Source: Aliivibrio fischeri
GTDB taxonomy: Bacteria > Pseudomonadota > Gammaproteobacteria > Enterobacterales > Vibrionaceae
Direction of reading: 5' to 3'
Length of the DNA stretch: 64,000 nucleotides
Assembly (NCBI RefSeq): GCF_009727955.1
Contig: NZ_WOBR01000016.1
Coordinates: 29,994-93,993 of the forward strand
The position numbers were made by a program, and so were the translations under genes. Shown piece after piece: positions 18,819 to 28,383 of this stretch (the first letter of the stretch is position 1; the number at the start of each line of letters is the position of its first letter). The notes beneath the pieces were generated by a model. That model did not search any database and was not told where the DNA came from. It saw only the letters and a program-made list of their open reading frames with translations.

Positions 18819-19598
18819 ATGAAAATCTTTATATCCTCGTTACTTTTGCTTTTCTCATTCAACGTATTCGCAGCACCAAAATCTGAACTCTGGGATTATT
18901 GGAATGTGAGTAATGAAAAAAACGCCACCACAATATCTCACCAATACTGGCAACAAACATTAGATAAATACCTTATGACTAAAGGGGAATTCACGCTTTT
19001 TGACTATGCTCACGTCACAGATGCCGATGAACGAACGCTCAATAGTTATTTACGTCAAATGAGTCGTATAGACCCAAGAGAATATAAAAAAACAGAGCAA
19101 TACGCTTATTGGGTTAATCTTTATAACGCCCTTACGGTAAAACTAATCTTGATGGATTACCCAATTGAATCTATTACCAAGCTAGGAGGAATATTCAGCT
19201 TTGGACCTTGGGATGAAGAAGTCGTTATTGTTGCAGGAAAAGCCCTCACGCTTAATGATATTGAGCATCGAATTTTAAGACCGATTTGGAATGATCCTAG
19301 AACTCACTATGCCGTAAATTGCGCAAGTTTAGGCTGTCCGAATCTACAATCTAAAGCCTTTACTGCCAGAAACAGTGATAAATTATTAGATAAAGCAGCA
19401 AATGAATTTATTAACAGTGATAAAGGGGTTTTAATTAAGGGAGAGAATGTTCAACTCTCCTCTATTTATGATTGGTTTGCTATTGATTTTGGTAGTCAAC
19501 AGCAACTATTTGAGCACCTAAAAAAATATCGCCCAGAATTAAAACCATTCAAAGGCGATATTCGTTATGACTATAACTGGAAATTAAATCAACAATAA
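18819..19598 (+). CDS. Exported DUF547-domain protein
   Basis: 259-residue protein with a clear signal peptide (about residues 1-18: KIFISSLLLLFSFNVFAAP, cut after Ala). The rest is a DUF547 domain: YAYWVNLYNALTVKLIL, then DIEHRILRP, and HYAVNCASLGCPNL with two close cysteines (residues about 167 and 172). Such proteins are found in many marine gamma-proteobacteria and are usually periplasmic; the activity is not established, although the conserved Cys/His/Asn pattern suggests an enzyme. It is a single gene between the leu operon terminator and convergent djlA. Confidence 0.85.
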   Translation: MKIFISSLLLLFSFNVFAAPKSELWDYWNVSNEKNATTISHQYWQQTLDKYLMTKGEFTLFDYAHVTDADERTLNSYLRQMSRIDPREYKKTEQYAYWVNLYNALTVKLILMDYPIESITKLGGIFSFGPWDEEVVIVAGKALTLNDIEHRILRPIWNDPRTHYAVNCASLGCPNLQSKAFTARNSDKLLDKAANEFINSDKGVLIKGENVQLSSIYDWFAIDFGSQQQLFEHLKKYRPELKPFKGDIRYDYNWKLNQQ

Positions 19599-19624
19599 AT
19601 CTTACTTCAAATAAGTGTACTTCC

Positions 19625-19647
19625 TATGGGCATGATACATGCCCATA
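19625..19647. other. Perfect hairpin between convergent genes
   Basis: TATGGGCATG and CATGCCCATA pair over 10 bp around ATA. No T run follows on either strand, so it is not a classical terminator; it could end or stabilise the DUF547 and djlA transcripts. Confidence 0.55.
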
Positions 19648-19664
19648 TGACTTCTTTGATGGCT

Positions 19665-20516
19665 CTACTTAATGCCCTTTTCTTTCTTAATTAAATCGTA
19701 AGCCGCTTGAATTTCTTGTGCCTTCTCTTTGGCCATATTCATCATTTCTGGTGGTAAACCTTTTGCAACCAGCTTATCAGGGTGATGCTCATTCATTAGT
19801 TTACGGTGAGCACGCTTAATTGCTTTAGGATCTGCATCTTCACTAATACCAAGTAAATTGTATGCATCCTTTAACTGACTAGCAGAACTCGCCTGTTGCC
19901 ATTGTCCTTGTTGATGTGAGCCGCCACTTTGGTGCCCAGAGAATCCACCGCCTTGTTGAAAACGAAATGCAGCTTCTTGCATTCTTAAACGTTTTTCAAG
20001 TTGCTCAGCACTGAACCCAAGCTCTTCAGCGACAATATGCAGTACATCACGCTCACTAGGGTGAATATCACCATCAGCAATCGCCGCTGCAATTTGTAAT
20101 TCTAAAAAGAACTGCAATAAATCGTAACGACCGCCAGTGATTGAGCGGATATTTCTTAATGTTTCACGTAGTGGAAAATCACTTTCTTTACCTTCACGGA
20201 AAGCTTCTTGCGCTTCTCGTTTTTGTTCATCAGAAAGATTCATTCGATCCATCATCATTGATGCTAATTGGATCTCTTCACGTGTTACTTGACCTTTTGC
20301 TTTAGCAACATGGCCCATCACAGCATACGCTGCATGGAAGAACTCAGCTTGTCTCTGAGTTTGAGATGCACCACCCGTCTGGAAAGTAAATCCACTATTA
20401 GCCATACGCTTAGCTTTATCAAACTGATGGCCAATAAAGATCCCTAATGCAGCCCCAAAAAAGCCGCCAAATAGGAAACCAAAAAAACCGCCTAATATTT
20501 TGCCGAATATTTGCAT
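19665..20516 (-). CDS. djlA: Co-chaperone protein DjlA
   Basis: Membrane-anchored type III J-domain protein that stimulates DnaK. The 283-residue form starts at the ATG at 20516; an upstream in-frame TTG would include the likely Shine-Dalgarno (TTGGAA) and so is not used. Residues about 5-30 form a Gly/Phe-rich membrane segment (GGFFGFLFGGFFGAALG) that dimerises in the family. A TerB-like domain occupies residues 50-190. The C-terminal J domain starts AYNLLGISEDADPK and has the HPD triad. It is divergent from lptD, the same djlA/lptD order as in E. coli. Confidence 0.95.
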   Translation of the reverse strand: MQIFGKILGGFFGFLFGGFFGAALGIFIGHQFDKAKRMANSGFTFQTGGASQTQRQAEFFHAAYAVMGHVAKAKGQVTREEIQLASMMMDRMNLSDEQKREAQEAFREGKESDFPLRETLRNIRSITGGRYDLLQFFLELQIAAAIADGDIHPSERDVLHIVAEELGFSAEQLEKRLRMQEAAFRFQQGGGFSGHQSGGSHQQGQWQQASSASQLKDAYNLLGISEDADPKAIKRAHRKLMNEHHPDKLVAKGLPPEMMNMAKEKAQEIQAAYDLIKKEKGIK

Positions 20517-20722
20517 TTTATATTCCAATTAATGAATTTTTCTATTTTTACTCTGTCACACCATGAGCAAATGGAGCCTTACACTTTACAATGATTAATC
20601 AATGATCGCGACATCTTAAGGTGGTTTGGGCATAGGTTTTGCTTTATTATAAAGAAGTGACTCTGTCTAGTATCTTTGAGTATATCAGCGGATTAATATA
20701 ACAAACAGGAACGTCTAACTCG

Positions 20723-23083
20723 ATGTCTTTTACTTCTCGTAGCCTACTTGCCTCATTTACTGGATGCCTTCTTTACGGCACTCCTGCCATTGCTGATAAT
20801 GGTAGTGAACCTGTATCTCCAGAAAATGGCATTGTTTTTCCTCTGCAAACTGATGCAGTTAACTCTTGTGAAGTCCCTGATAAAAAATCAAAAGAGGAAG
20901 AAGATCAACAACCTGTATTAATTCAAGCAGACAGTGTTGAAGCGAGCAACAATTCAAAAGCCGTTTATAAAGGTAATGTTCATATTATTAAAGGCCGACA
21001 AGAAATTAAAGCCGATAGCATTACTTTACATCAACAAGAAAACATCGCGATTGCTGAAGGTAATGTTGATTACTCAAGCATGGAGATGCGAACCACTTCA
21101 GATAAAGTAACCACGAATTTATCCACTGAAGATACAACCATGGTAAATACGGCATATAAAATGTCGTGTCAGCCAATTCGTGGACAAGCTGGACGTGTAT
21201 TAAAGACAGGTCAAGAAATTTACGAATTAGAAGACGCCTCTTTTACAACCTGTCCTGCTGATGATAATAGCTGGCGTTTTAAAGCAAGTGGTATTGAACT
21301 AGACCAATCGGATGAATGGGCTACTTTCTATAATGCTCGTTTTGAAGTACTTGATGTACCTATCTTCTACTTACCTTATGTTACTGTACCGGTTGGCGAT
21401 ACACGTAAAACAGGGGTACTGATCCCTAGTATTGGTCTTGATAGTAAAAATGGCTTTGAACTTTCAGTTCCTATTTACTGGAATATTGCCCCTAATTACG
21501 ATGCCACCACAACCATTAACTATATGGAAAGACGTGGTACTCAACTAGAAGCTGAATTCCGATACTTAACAGACCTTGGTAAAGGCACTGTTGATGTTGA
21601 ATACCTAAATGAAGATGCTAAATTCAAAGACAAAGGCTCTCGTTGGGGTGTTAGTTGGGATCATTCTGGTATTTATCAAGAACACTGGAAATTTGATGTT
21701 GAGTATTCAAAAGTAAGTGATATCGATTACTTCCAAGATCTCAACTCAAATATTGGTACTCGTGACGAAGGTCAACTGCAACAATCTGGTGAAGTTTCTT
21801 ACCGTAGCCAAGATTGGGATATGACCATGCGTGTTCGTGACTTCCAAGTATTAGTTGATGATAGCTTCCCATATCGCTTAATGCCGCAGGTTGAGTTTAA
21901 CTATTATGCGCCGCAGTTTTATAAAGAACTCGACTTTACGCTGCACAGTCATGCAAGTAAGTTTACGACTGAGGACCCGAGCAAACCATCAGCAACACGA
22001 GTTCATTTAGAACCTAAACTGAGTTTACCTTTAAGTTCAACTTGGTGGTCATTAACTCCTGAAGCTAGCTTACTTTACACTTATTATTCTCAAGAATTTG
22101 ATGATAAATATGCAGCTTTATCTGGTTTAGCAGAACAAACTGAAAGAAGCATTCCTGAAGTTCGTATTAATGGTGCTATTTACCTAGATAGTACTCATAA
22201 ATTCTTAGGTGAGTACTTACAAACCTTAGAACCAAAAGTACAGTATCTCTACGTACCCGAAGTAGATCAAAGTGAAATCTATGGTGGTCGTGGCGAAGGT
22301 GGTTACGACAGCAGTAAATTGCAGTTGGATTACTATGGTTTATTTAGAGATCGTCAATACAGTGGTGTTGATTATATTGCCTCGGCAAACCAGTTTAGTA
22401 TTGGTGCAACCTCTCGCTTCTATGATGATTCGTATAAAGAGCGAATGAATATTTCGTTTGGTCAAATTTTATATCTAAATGGTTCAGGAACCATTAACGA
22501 TACTAACGATAATAAGAACTCATCTGCATGGGCAATGGAGAGTGATTTTAACTACGATGATTACCTCTTTTACCACGGTGGTATTCAATACGACTCTAAC
22601 GTAAGTGAACTTCAAGTCGCTAACAGCACACTTGAGTACCGTTTTTCAAAGGGTTATATCCAAGCAAACTATCGTTATGTAAGTAAGAACTACATCGAAA
22701 GTAATGTTAGCTTTGAAGATGACTTGAGTCTCATTACGCAGCACGGTATCTATCAAGCCGGTCTTTTAAGCGAATATAATCTAGGAAGAAACTGGGCTCT
22801 TAAAGGTCAATACTTCCACGATACAAAAGAAGATCAAATGATTGAAGCATTAGTAGGTGTAACTTATCTAAGCGATTGTTGGTCATTTGGGTTAACTTAT
22901 AGCGACCAGTTAATTGCACCAAGTAACGACCCTGCACTACCTATTGGTTCTTATGAGCCAAAATACGAAAGTAACTTAATGCTTTCTATTGCCATTCGTG
23001 GTTTAGGTAACAATACGGGAATCACATCCGGCTCTGCGAATAACGCCTTAGATTACGGTCGCCCGTTCTACTTAAATAATTAA
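20723..23083 (+). CDS. lptD: LPS-assembly outer-membrane protein LptD
   Basis: Barrel component of the LptDE translocon that inserts lipopolysaccharide into the outer leaflet. 786 residues: signal peptide about 1-24, an OstA/LptA-like jellyroll at about 60-185 (IQADSVEASNNSKAVYKG), then a 26-strand barrel. In the mature protein the cysteines are C49, C149, C177 and C719. E. coli LptD has four as well but with an adjacent pair (C724/C725); here only one lies in that region, so the disulfide pattern must differ. It starts the lptD-surA-pdxA-rsmA run, as in E. coli. Confidence 0.96.
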   Translation: MSFTSRSLLASFTGCLLYGTPAIADNGSEPVSPENGIVFPLQTDAVNSCEVPDKKSKEEEDQQPVLIQADSVEASNNSKAVYKGNVHIIKGRQEIKADSITLHQQENIAIAEGNVDYSSMEMRTTSDKVTTNLSTEDTTMVNTAYKMSCQPIRGQAGRVLKTGQEIYELEDASFTTCPADDNSWRFKASGIELDQSDEWATFYNARFEVLDVPIFYLPYVTVPVGDTRKTGVLIPSIGLDSKNGFELSVPIYWNIAPNYDATTTINYMERRGTQLEAEFRYLTDLGKGTVDVEYLNEDAKFKDKGSRWGVSWDHSGIYQEHWKFDVEYSKVSDIDYFQDLNSNIGTRDEGQLQQSGEVSYRSQDWDMTMRVRDFQVLVDDSFPYRLMPQVEFNYYAPQFYKELDFTLHSHASKFTTEDPSKPSATRVHLEPKLSLPLSSTWWSLTPEASLLYTYYSQEFDDKYAALSGLAEQTERSIPEVRINGAIYLDSTHKFLGEYLQTLEPKVQYLYVPEVDQSEIYGGRGEGGYDSSKLQLDYYGLFRDRQYSGVDYIASANQFSIGATSRFYDDSYKERMNISFGQILYLNGSGTINDTNDNKNSSAWAMESDFNYDDYLFYHGGIQYDSNVSELQVANSTLEYRFSKGYIQANYRYVSKNYIESNVSFEDDLSLITQHGIYQAGLLSEYNLGRNWALKGQYFHDTKEDQMIEALVGVTYLSDCWSFGLTYSDQLIAPSNDPALPIGSYEPKYESNLMLSIAIRGLGNNTGITSGSANNALDYGRPFYLNN

Positions 23084-23150
23084 TTATATGGAAATACATG
23101 AAAAGCCAACACTCTAAGGCTCTTCATTCTCCTTACTCTTGGATGACACT

Positions 23151-24464
23151 ATGAAAAACTGGAAATTCCCACTGATTAGCACACTTTTATTGCTGCTAGC
23201 CATCAATGTGCATGCAGCTCCTGTAGAGCTTGATCGTGTAGTTGCGATCGTTGATGAAGGCGTGGTGCTACAAAGTGATATTGATACGTCATTAAAAACA
23301 GTAAAAATTAATGCTCAAGAAAAAGGACAACCTCTTCCTGATGAAGCGGTCCTTCGTGAACAAGTGTTAGAAAAACTGATTGTTGATACGATTCAAAGCC
23401 AGCAAGCTGAAAAAATGGGTATTCGTATTGATGATACTCGCCTTGAAGCTGCATTAAATGACATTGCAAAAGAAAACAACATGACACTGGCGCAGTTACA
23501 ACAAAAAACAGCAGCTCAAGGTCTCCCTTATGCTAATTTCCGTGAACAAATTCGTAAGGAAATCGCCGCAAGTGAAGCGCGTAATGCCCAAGTCCGTCGT
23601 CGTATTAATATCCTTCCACAAGAAGTAGAGAGTCTTGCTCAACTACTTGCAGAAGAAACTCAAGCAACGGTTCAATACAAAATCAGCCACATTCAACTAC
23701 GCGCTGAAGATGGCGCAACTCAAACAGATAAAGAAGCACTAGAAAAACAAGCTGAAGATCTTACAGAGCGATTAAAGCAAGGTGCTGATTTTGCGACCAT
23801 GGCTTACACCTACTCTAAAGGACCAAAAGCCTTACAAGGTGGTGATTGGGGTTGGATGCGTAAAGAAGAGATGCCGACAATCTTTGCCGACCAAATTACC
23901 GGGCAAGGTAAAAACAGTATTATCGGTCCATTCCGTTCAGGTGTTGGTTTCCATATATTAAAAATTGATGATGTAAAAGGTCTTGAAACTGTTGCTGTAA
24001 CAGAAGTAAATGCACGTCATATTCTAATTAAAACCTCAGTAATCATGAGTGATGAAGGTGCACAGCGTCTATTAAATACGATCATCGATGATATTAAATC
24101 AGGCAAAGAAACCTTTGCAGACATGGCACAACGTTATAGCCAAGACCCTGGCTCTGCTGCAAATGATGGCGAACTAGGTTTCCAAACACCTGATTTATAC
24201 GTACCAGAATTCAAACACCAAGTTGAAACTCTACCAGTAGGTCAAATTAGCGCACCATTTAAAACGGTTCACGGCTGGCATATTGCTGAAGTATTAGAGC
24301 GTCGCCAAGTTGATAGAACTGATGCTGCGATGAAAAACAAAGCATACCGAATTCTTCTTAACCGTAAATTTAATGAAGAAGCAGGTGCATGGTTACAAGA
24401 GATCCGTGCAAGTGCTTATGTTGAAATATTACAAGATGACGATGGTGAAAATGACAATGAATAA
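23151..24464 (+). CDS. surA: Periplasmic chaperone and peptidyl-prolyl isomerase SurA
   Basis: Chaperone that carries unfolded outer-membrane proteins, including LptD, to the Bam complex. The ATG at 23151 is preferred over one four codons upstream because GGATGA lies at proper distance. 437 residues: signal peptide (about 1-22, ends VHAAP), N-terminal chaperone core ([18 protein letters not shown]), two PpiC parvulin domains (about 170-275 and 285-385, the second with ARHILIKTS), and a C-terminal helix. It is 67 bp after lptD and overlaps pdxA by 8 bp. Confidence 0.96.
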   Translation: MKNWKFPLISTLLLLLAINVHAAPVELDRVVAIVDEGVVLQSDIDTSLKTVKINAQEKGQPLPDEAVLREQVLEKLIVDTIQSQQAEKMGIRIDDTRLEAALNDIAKENNMTLAQLQQKTAAQGLPYANFREQIRKEIAASEARNAQVRRRINILPQEVESLAQLLAEETQATVQYKISHIQLRAEDGATQTDKEALEKQAEDLTERLKQGADFATMAYTYSKGPKALQGGDWGWMRKEEMPTIFADQITGQGKNSIIGPFRSGVGFHILKIDDVKGLETVAVTEVNARHILIKTSVIMSDEGAQRLLNTIIDDIKSGKETFADMAQRYSQDPGSAANDGELGFQTPDLYVPEFKHQVETLPVGQISAPFKTVHGWHIAEVLERRQVDRTDAAMKNKAYRILLNRKFNEEAGAWLQEIRASAYVEILQDDDGENDNE

Positions 24465-25446
24465 CATTAAACGCATTGCAATCACTCCAGGTGAACCATC
24501 AGGTATTGGCCCAGATCTTGTCATTGCCATTGCACAACAAGACTGGCCTCATCAACTCGTAATTTGTGGTAGTAAGCAAGTTTTAATAGAAAGAGCAGCA
24601 CAACTTGGTATTCAAATTCAAATTGAAAACTATAACGCTCAGTTACCAGCAACTAACCATAAAGCTGGCACACTTCTCGTTGAAGACATTAAACTAGGAT
24701 GTGATGTTATTGCTGGTGAACTTAATGAGGCAAATGGGCACTATGTGCTTGAAACATTAAGTCGTGCCGCACAAGGTAACATGGATGGTGAATTTGATGC
24801 AGTGGTTACAGGCCCTGTACATAAAGGGGTAATTAACCGAGCTGGCGTTGCTTTTAGTGGCCATACTGAATTTTTTGCAGAGCAGTCAAATACACAACAA
24901 GTTGTAATGATGCTTGCTACAGAAGGACTGCGAGTTGCGTTAGTAACGACTCACATTCCACTAGCATATGTATCAAAAGCAATTACGGCTGATCGTTTAA
25001 AACAAGTCACTCGTATTCTGCATCAAGATTTAATAACCAAGTTTGGGATTGCTAACCCATCTATTTTTGTTTGCGGATTAAATCCTCATGCAGGCGAAGA
25101 TGGCTGTCTTGGTCGCGAAGAAATTGATATCATAGCGCCAGCATTAGATGAATTACGTGAGCAAGAAGGTATGAACTTAATCGGTCCATTACCCGCTGAT
25201 ACGTTATTTCAAGATAAATACTTACAAGAAGCAGACGCGGTACTGGCGATGTATCACGATCAAGGTCTTCCTGTGCTAAAATTTAAAGGCTTCGGAAAAT
25301 CCGTAAACATTACATTAGGTTTACCATTTATCCGTACGTCCGTAGACCATGGTACTGCATTGGAATTAGCAGGTACTGGAAAAGCAGATGCAGGAAGCTT
25401 TATTACCGCACTTACCCATGCAATAGAACTGGTAGAAAATAAATGA
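24457..25446 (+). CDS. pdxA: 4-hydroxythreonine-4-phosphate dehydrogenase
   Basis: NAD-dependent enzyme of pyridoxal 5'-phosphate synthesis. It makes the 3-amino-2-oxopropyl phosphate used by PdxJ. The 329-residue form starts [20 protein letters not shown], which fits the family N-terminus; an ATG two codons earlier is possible. Metal-site histidines are in the segments [11 protein letters not shown] and [12 protein letters not shown], and [12 protein letters not shown] is present. The start lies inside the last codons of surA, and the stop overlaps rsmA as ATGA, so surA, pdxA and rsmA are translationally linked. Confidence 0.96.
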   Translation: MNNIKRIAITPGEPSGIGPDLVIAIAQQDWPHQLVICGSKQVLIERAAQLGIQIQIENYNAQLPATNHKAGTLLVEDIKLGCDVIAGELNEANGHYVLETLSRAAQGNMDGEFDAVVTGPVHKGVINRAGVAFSGHTEFFAEQSNTQQVVMMLATEGLRVALVTTHIPLAYVSKAITADRLKQVTRILHQDLITKFGIANPSIFVCGLNPHAGEDGCLGREEIDIIAPALDELREQEGMNLIGPLPADTLFQDKYLQEADAVLAMYHDQGLPVLKFKGFGKSVNITLGLPFIRTSVDHGTALELAGTGKADAGSFITALTHAIELVENK

Positions 25447-26261
25447 GTACAAGAAATGATGTCCATTTAGGCCATAAAGCAAGAAAACGCTTTGGTCAAA
25501 ACTTCTTAAATGACCCTTATGTGATCGATGGAATCGTATCTGCAATCAACCCTCTACCAGGCCAAAACCTTGTAGAAATTGGTCCAGGTCTTGGTGCTAT
25601 CACTGAGCCTGTTGGGCGTGAAGTAGATAAATTTACGGTTATTGAACTTGACCGTGACTTAGCTGAACGTTTACGTAACCACCCTGAATTGGGCAGTAAA
25701 CTAACGATTCATGAAGGCGATGCAATGCGCTTTGACTTCACTCAGCTAATCAAAGAAAACAACAAACTGCGTATTTTTGGTAATCTACCATACAATATTT
25801 CTACGCCATTGATGTTCCACCTTTTTGAATTCCATAAAGACGTACAAGACATGCACTTTATGCTACAAAAAGAAGTGGTTAATCGTCTAGCAGCAGGCCC
25901 TGGTACAAAAGCATATGGTCGTTTAACGGTTATGGCTCAATACTTCTGTAAGGTGATGCCTGTACTAGAAGTGCCACCAACAGCATTTGTTCCGCCACCG
26001 AAAGTTGATTCTGCGGTTGTTCGTCTTGTTCCTTACGAGACTCTGCCTTACCCAGCAACAAACTTAAAATGGCTAGACCGTGTATGTCGTGAAGGTTTTA
26101 ACCAACGCCGTAAGACAGTTCGTAACTGTTATAAAGCATTGCTAACTAAAGAGCAGTTAGAAGAATTAGGTATTAATCCTTCTATGCGCCCTGAAAACCT
26201 AACATTAGAGCAGTTTGTTAATATGGCGAACTGGTTAGACGCAAATCATAGTGCTGAGTAA
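25443..26261 (+). CDS. rsmA: 16S rRNA dimethyladenosine transferase KsgA/RsmA
   Basis: SAM-dependent enzyme that dimethylates two adjacent adenines near the 3' end of 16S rRNA in late 30S assembly. 272 residues, full length. The SAM-binding motif [13 protein letters not shown] and the catalytic motif FGNLPYNIS (NLPY) are visible, as is the [14 protein letters not shown] loop. The gene starts inside pdxA (ATGA overlap) and ends at a terminator, with no apaG behind it. ksgA is a synonym. Confidence 0.97.
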   Translation: MSTRNDVHLGHKARKRFGQNFLNDPYVIDGIVSAINPLPGQNLVEIGPGLGAITEPVGREVDKFTVIELDRDLAERLRNHPELGSKLTIHEGDAMRFDFTQLIKENNKLRIFGNLPYNISTPLMFHLFEFHKDVQDMHFMLQKEVVNRLAAGPGTKAYGRLTVMAQYFCKVMPVLEVPPTAFVPPPKVDSAVVRLVPYETLPYPATNLKWLDRVCREGFNQRRKTVRNCYKALLTKEQLEELGINPSMRPENLTLEQFVNMANWLDANHSAE

Positions 26262-26281
26262 GCATTAACTGATTTCAATTG

Positions 26282-26306
26282 AGGTGACCTTATGGTCACC
26301 TTTTTT
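26282..26306 (+). terminator. Terminator after rsmA
   Basis: AGGTGACC and GGTCACCT form an 8-bp stem with a 4-base loop, followed by T. It separates rsmA from apaH, where apaG would be expected in E. coli order. Confidence 0.85.
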
Positions 26307-26333
26307 ATATTTATCATATTTTGAGAGAATGGC

Positions 26334-27149
26334 ATGGCAACTTACTTTGTTGGTGATATTCAAGGTTGTTTAGATGAACTGCTTTTATTATTAGAACGCG
26401 TTGAGTTTAATCGAGAAAAAGATCAACTTTGGTTAACTGGAGATTTGGTTGCAAGAGGACCTAAATCATTAGAAACTTTACGCTTTGTAAAATCATTAGG
26501 TAACGCTGCCGTCACTATTCTGGGCAACCATGATCTCCACCTACTTGCGGTATCTCAAGGAATTTCACGCGTTAAAGAAAAAGATAAAACCGCTCCTATT
26601 TTTACCGCGCCAGACAGTGAAGAACTGCTTACTTGGTTGCGCCATCAACCATTGCTAGCTGTTCATTCTGAATATGACATCGTAATGACTCACGCAGGCA
26701 TTTCACCTCAATGGGACATCGCTACCGCAATAGAATCTGCTCACGAAGTGGAATCCATACTACTATCCGATAAATGGGTTTGGTTATTAGAAAACATGTA
26801 TGAAAACCACCCTGACACATGGGATGCCACATTATCTGGAATAGATCGTTACCGCTATATCATTAATGCCTTTACTCGAATGCGTTTTTGTCACTCAAAT
26901 GGACGCTTGGATATGGAATGCAAACTACCTCCTCAAGATATTAATAGCGATGACCTCGTGCCTTGGTTTGAATTAAAAAATCGTCTTCCCCTTTCTCACA
27001 AAGTGATTTTTGGTCATTGGGCGGCATTGATGGGGCACGAAGGAAATAACGTAATAGCACTCGATACAGGCTGTGTATGGGGGGAATATATGACGATGTA
27101 TTGTGTTGATGATGGGAAGTATTTTACGCAGAAAGCGATAGAACAGTAA
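26334..27149 (+). CDS. apaH: Symmetrical diadenosine tetraphosphatase ApaH
   Basis: Metallophosphatase that splits Ap4A into two ADP and removes Np4 caps from RNA. 271 residues; metal ligands lie in the motifs GDIQG (8-12), GDLVARGP (about 37-44), GNHDLH (about 63-68) and, further on, HAGISP and GHWA. The ATG follows GAGAATGGC. It has its own promoter region after the rsmA terminator. Downstream DNA carries the tandem repeats described separately and the convergent folA. Confidence 0.96.
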   Translation: MATYFVGDIQGCLDELLLLLERVEFNREKDQLWLTGDLVARGPKSLETLRFVKSLGNAAVTILGNHDLHLLAVSQGISRVKEKDKTAPIFTAPDSEELLTWLRHQPLLAVHSEYDIVMTHAGISPQWDIATAIESAHEVESILLSDKWVWLLENMYENHPDTWDATLSGIDRYRYIINAFTRMRFCHSNGRLDMECKLPPQDINSDDLVPWFELKNRLPLSHKVIFGHWAALMGHEGNNVIALDTGCVWGEYMTMYCVDDGKYFTQKAIEQ

Positions 27150-27212
27150 CGAAAAGAAAGAAGCGAGAAACGAGGACGTTACGCTCGAGGGACGAGGAAG
27201 AGCAAAGAGCGA

Positions 27213-27249
27213 GGTTTCAGGTTTCAGGTTTCAGGTTTCAGGTTTCAGG
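27213..27249 (+). repeat. Tandem array of GGTTTCA, five units
   Basis: Five perfect 7-bp units (to 27247) plus GG. They differ from the GGATTCA units behind leuD by one base. The last unit pairs with an inverted copy at 27291-27301. Confidence 0.95.
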
Positions 27250-27301
27250 AAAATCAAAAGCGAGTACACCTGAACCCTGCAAGCGCAGCGTCCTGAAACC
27301 T
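27240..27301. repeat. Inverted repeat closing the apaH 3' array
   Basis: AGGTTTCAGGA at 27240-27250 is the exact reverse complement of TCCTGAAACCT at 27291-27301. The 11-bp stem encloses 40 bp. Confidence 0.8.
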
Positions 27302-27334
27302 AATTTATCACAATGCTACTTATACGCACTCTTA

Positions 27335-27365
27335 TAGTCTCTAGTCTCTAGTCTCTAGTCTCTAG
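27335..27365. repeat. Tandem array of TAGTCTC, four units plus a partial unit
   Basis: Four identical 7-bp units (27335-27362) then TAG, ending 20 bp before the folA stop on the opposite strand. The unit is unrelated to the GGTTTCA array 90 bp away but has the same length. Confidence 0.95.
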
Positions 27366-27385
27366 TTAGCGCAGCGTGTAGCCTC

Positions 27386-27865
27386 TTATCTCTCAAGAAC
27401 CACAAACTCCATATCATACTGATTCTTTTCATCTTTCGAATACGTTTCAGAATGAGCTTGATTCCATCCTTCCCCCCAATCAGGGAACTGCGTATCGCCA
27501 TCAATATCAGCATCGATAAACGTCAGGTACAGCTTATCCGCATCAGCAAGACACGCTTGGTAAATTGAGCCACCACCAATAATCATAAGTTCTTCAATAT
27601 CACCAACGGCTTGTTTAGCCTCTTCGATAGAAGTAACACAAGTTACGCCATCAATTTGTAAATTAGCATCACGGCTTAATACGATATTCAATCGACCCGG
27701 CAATGGACAACCAATCGACTCATAAGTCTTACGTCCCATGACAATAGGTTTACCCATAGTGCATTTTTTAAACCAAGCGAAATCAGCAGGTAAATGCCAT
27801 GGCATCTGATTATCAATACCAATAATACGGTTCTTTGCCATTGCGGCTATCATGCTAATTTTCAA
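27386..27865 (-). CDS. folA: Dihydrofolate reductase
   Basis: NADPH-dependent reduction of dihydrofolate to tetrahydrofolate for one-carbon metabolism; target of trimethoprim. 159 residues, the same length as E. coli FolA. Recognised by the N-terminus KISMIAAMAKNRIIGIDN, the substrate loop MPWHLPADFAWFKKCTMGKP with the catalytic acid (D) after HLPA, GRKTYESIG, and IGGGSIYQACL. It is convergent with apaH, with the repeat-rich stretch between them, and is probably transcribed alone. Confidence 0.97.
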   Translation of the reverse strand: MKISMIAAMAKNRIIGIDNQMPWHLPADFAWFKKCTMGKPIVMGRKTYESIGCPLPGRLNIVLSRDANLQIDGVTCVTSIEEAKQAVGDIEELMIIGGGSIYQACLADADKLYLTFIDADIDGDTQFPDWGEGWNQAHSETYSKDEKNQYDMEFVVLER

Positions 27866-27891
27866 AACTATTCCTTTTATCTTATTTATTT

Positions 27892-28383
27892 TTACACTAT
27901 CGACTTTCTACGGTAAAACAGTAACCCGGGCATAGCAAGGCCAATTGCCAATGCAGCAACCGTAAATAAGGTCTTAATTAAATTATCGATCATCATTGCC
28001 CATAATTCTGGGGAATACCCAAGGTGATTAATTTCAACAACAGCAATCATGGCTTTAAATGCAAAAACTCCTGGCACCATTGGAATTAATGCTGCAACTG
28101 TAAATACTTTTGGATGCGCTAAAAATCGATGCGACCAATGAACACCAATCATGCCGACGGTTGTTGCAGCACATAACGTCGCCCACTCCAATGGCACACC
28201 AAAGTGTAATAATAAAAAACGACTACCATGTCCAATCGCACCACCAATCGCACAGTATTTTAATGCTTTAACGGGCACATTAAATACCAAAGCAAAACCA
28301 ACTGCTGGGATCATGGCAAAAAACATATCGTTTAGTAATGCGATAAATAACGCCAATCCACTACTTAGAGAAAAACTATCCAT
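27892..28383 (-). CDS. Threonine/serine exporter, small subunit (YjjB-like)
   Basis: 163-residue membrane protein with about five hydrophobic segments, matching the C-terminal ThrE_2 half of ThrE-type exporters (AVGFALVFNVPVKALKY, then the GGAIGHGSRFLL segment). The partner gene at 28376 encodes the other half and overlaps it by 8 bp. Split ThrE pairs export threonine, serine or related molecules; the substrate here is not known. folA lies 26 bp downstream on the same strand, so the pair may run into it. Confidence 0.85.
   Translation of the reverse strand: MDSFSLSSGLALFIALLNDMFFAMIPAVGFALVFNVPVKALKYCAIGGAIGHGSRFLLLHFGVPLEWATLCAATTVGMIGVHWSHRFLAHPKVFTVAALIPMVPGVFAFKAMIAVVEINHLGYSPELWAMMIDNLIKTLFTVAALAIGLAMPGLLFYRRKSIV

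Noticed and set aside
27213..27365. Possible CRISPR array
   Set aside because: The units are 7 bp and contiguous, with no spacers and no cas genes.
27386..27865. folA as a mobile trimethoprim-resistance dfr gene
   Set aside because: Its sequence and its place after apaH match the chromosomal gene; no integron or transposon signal is near.
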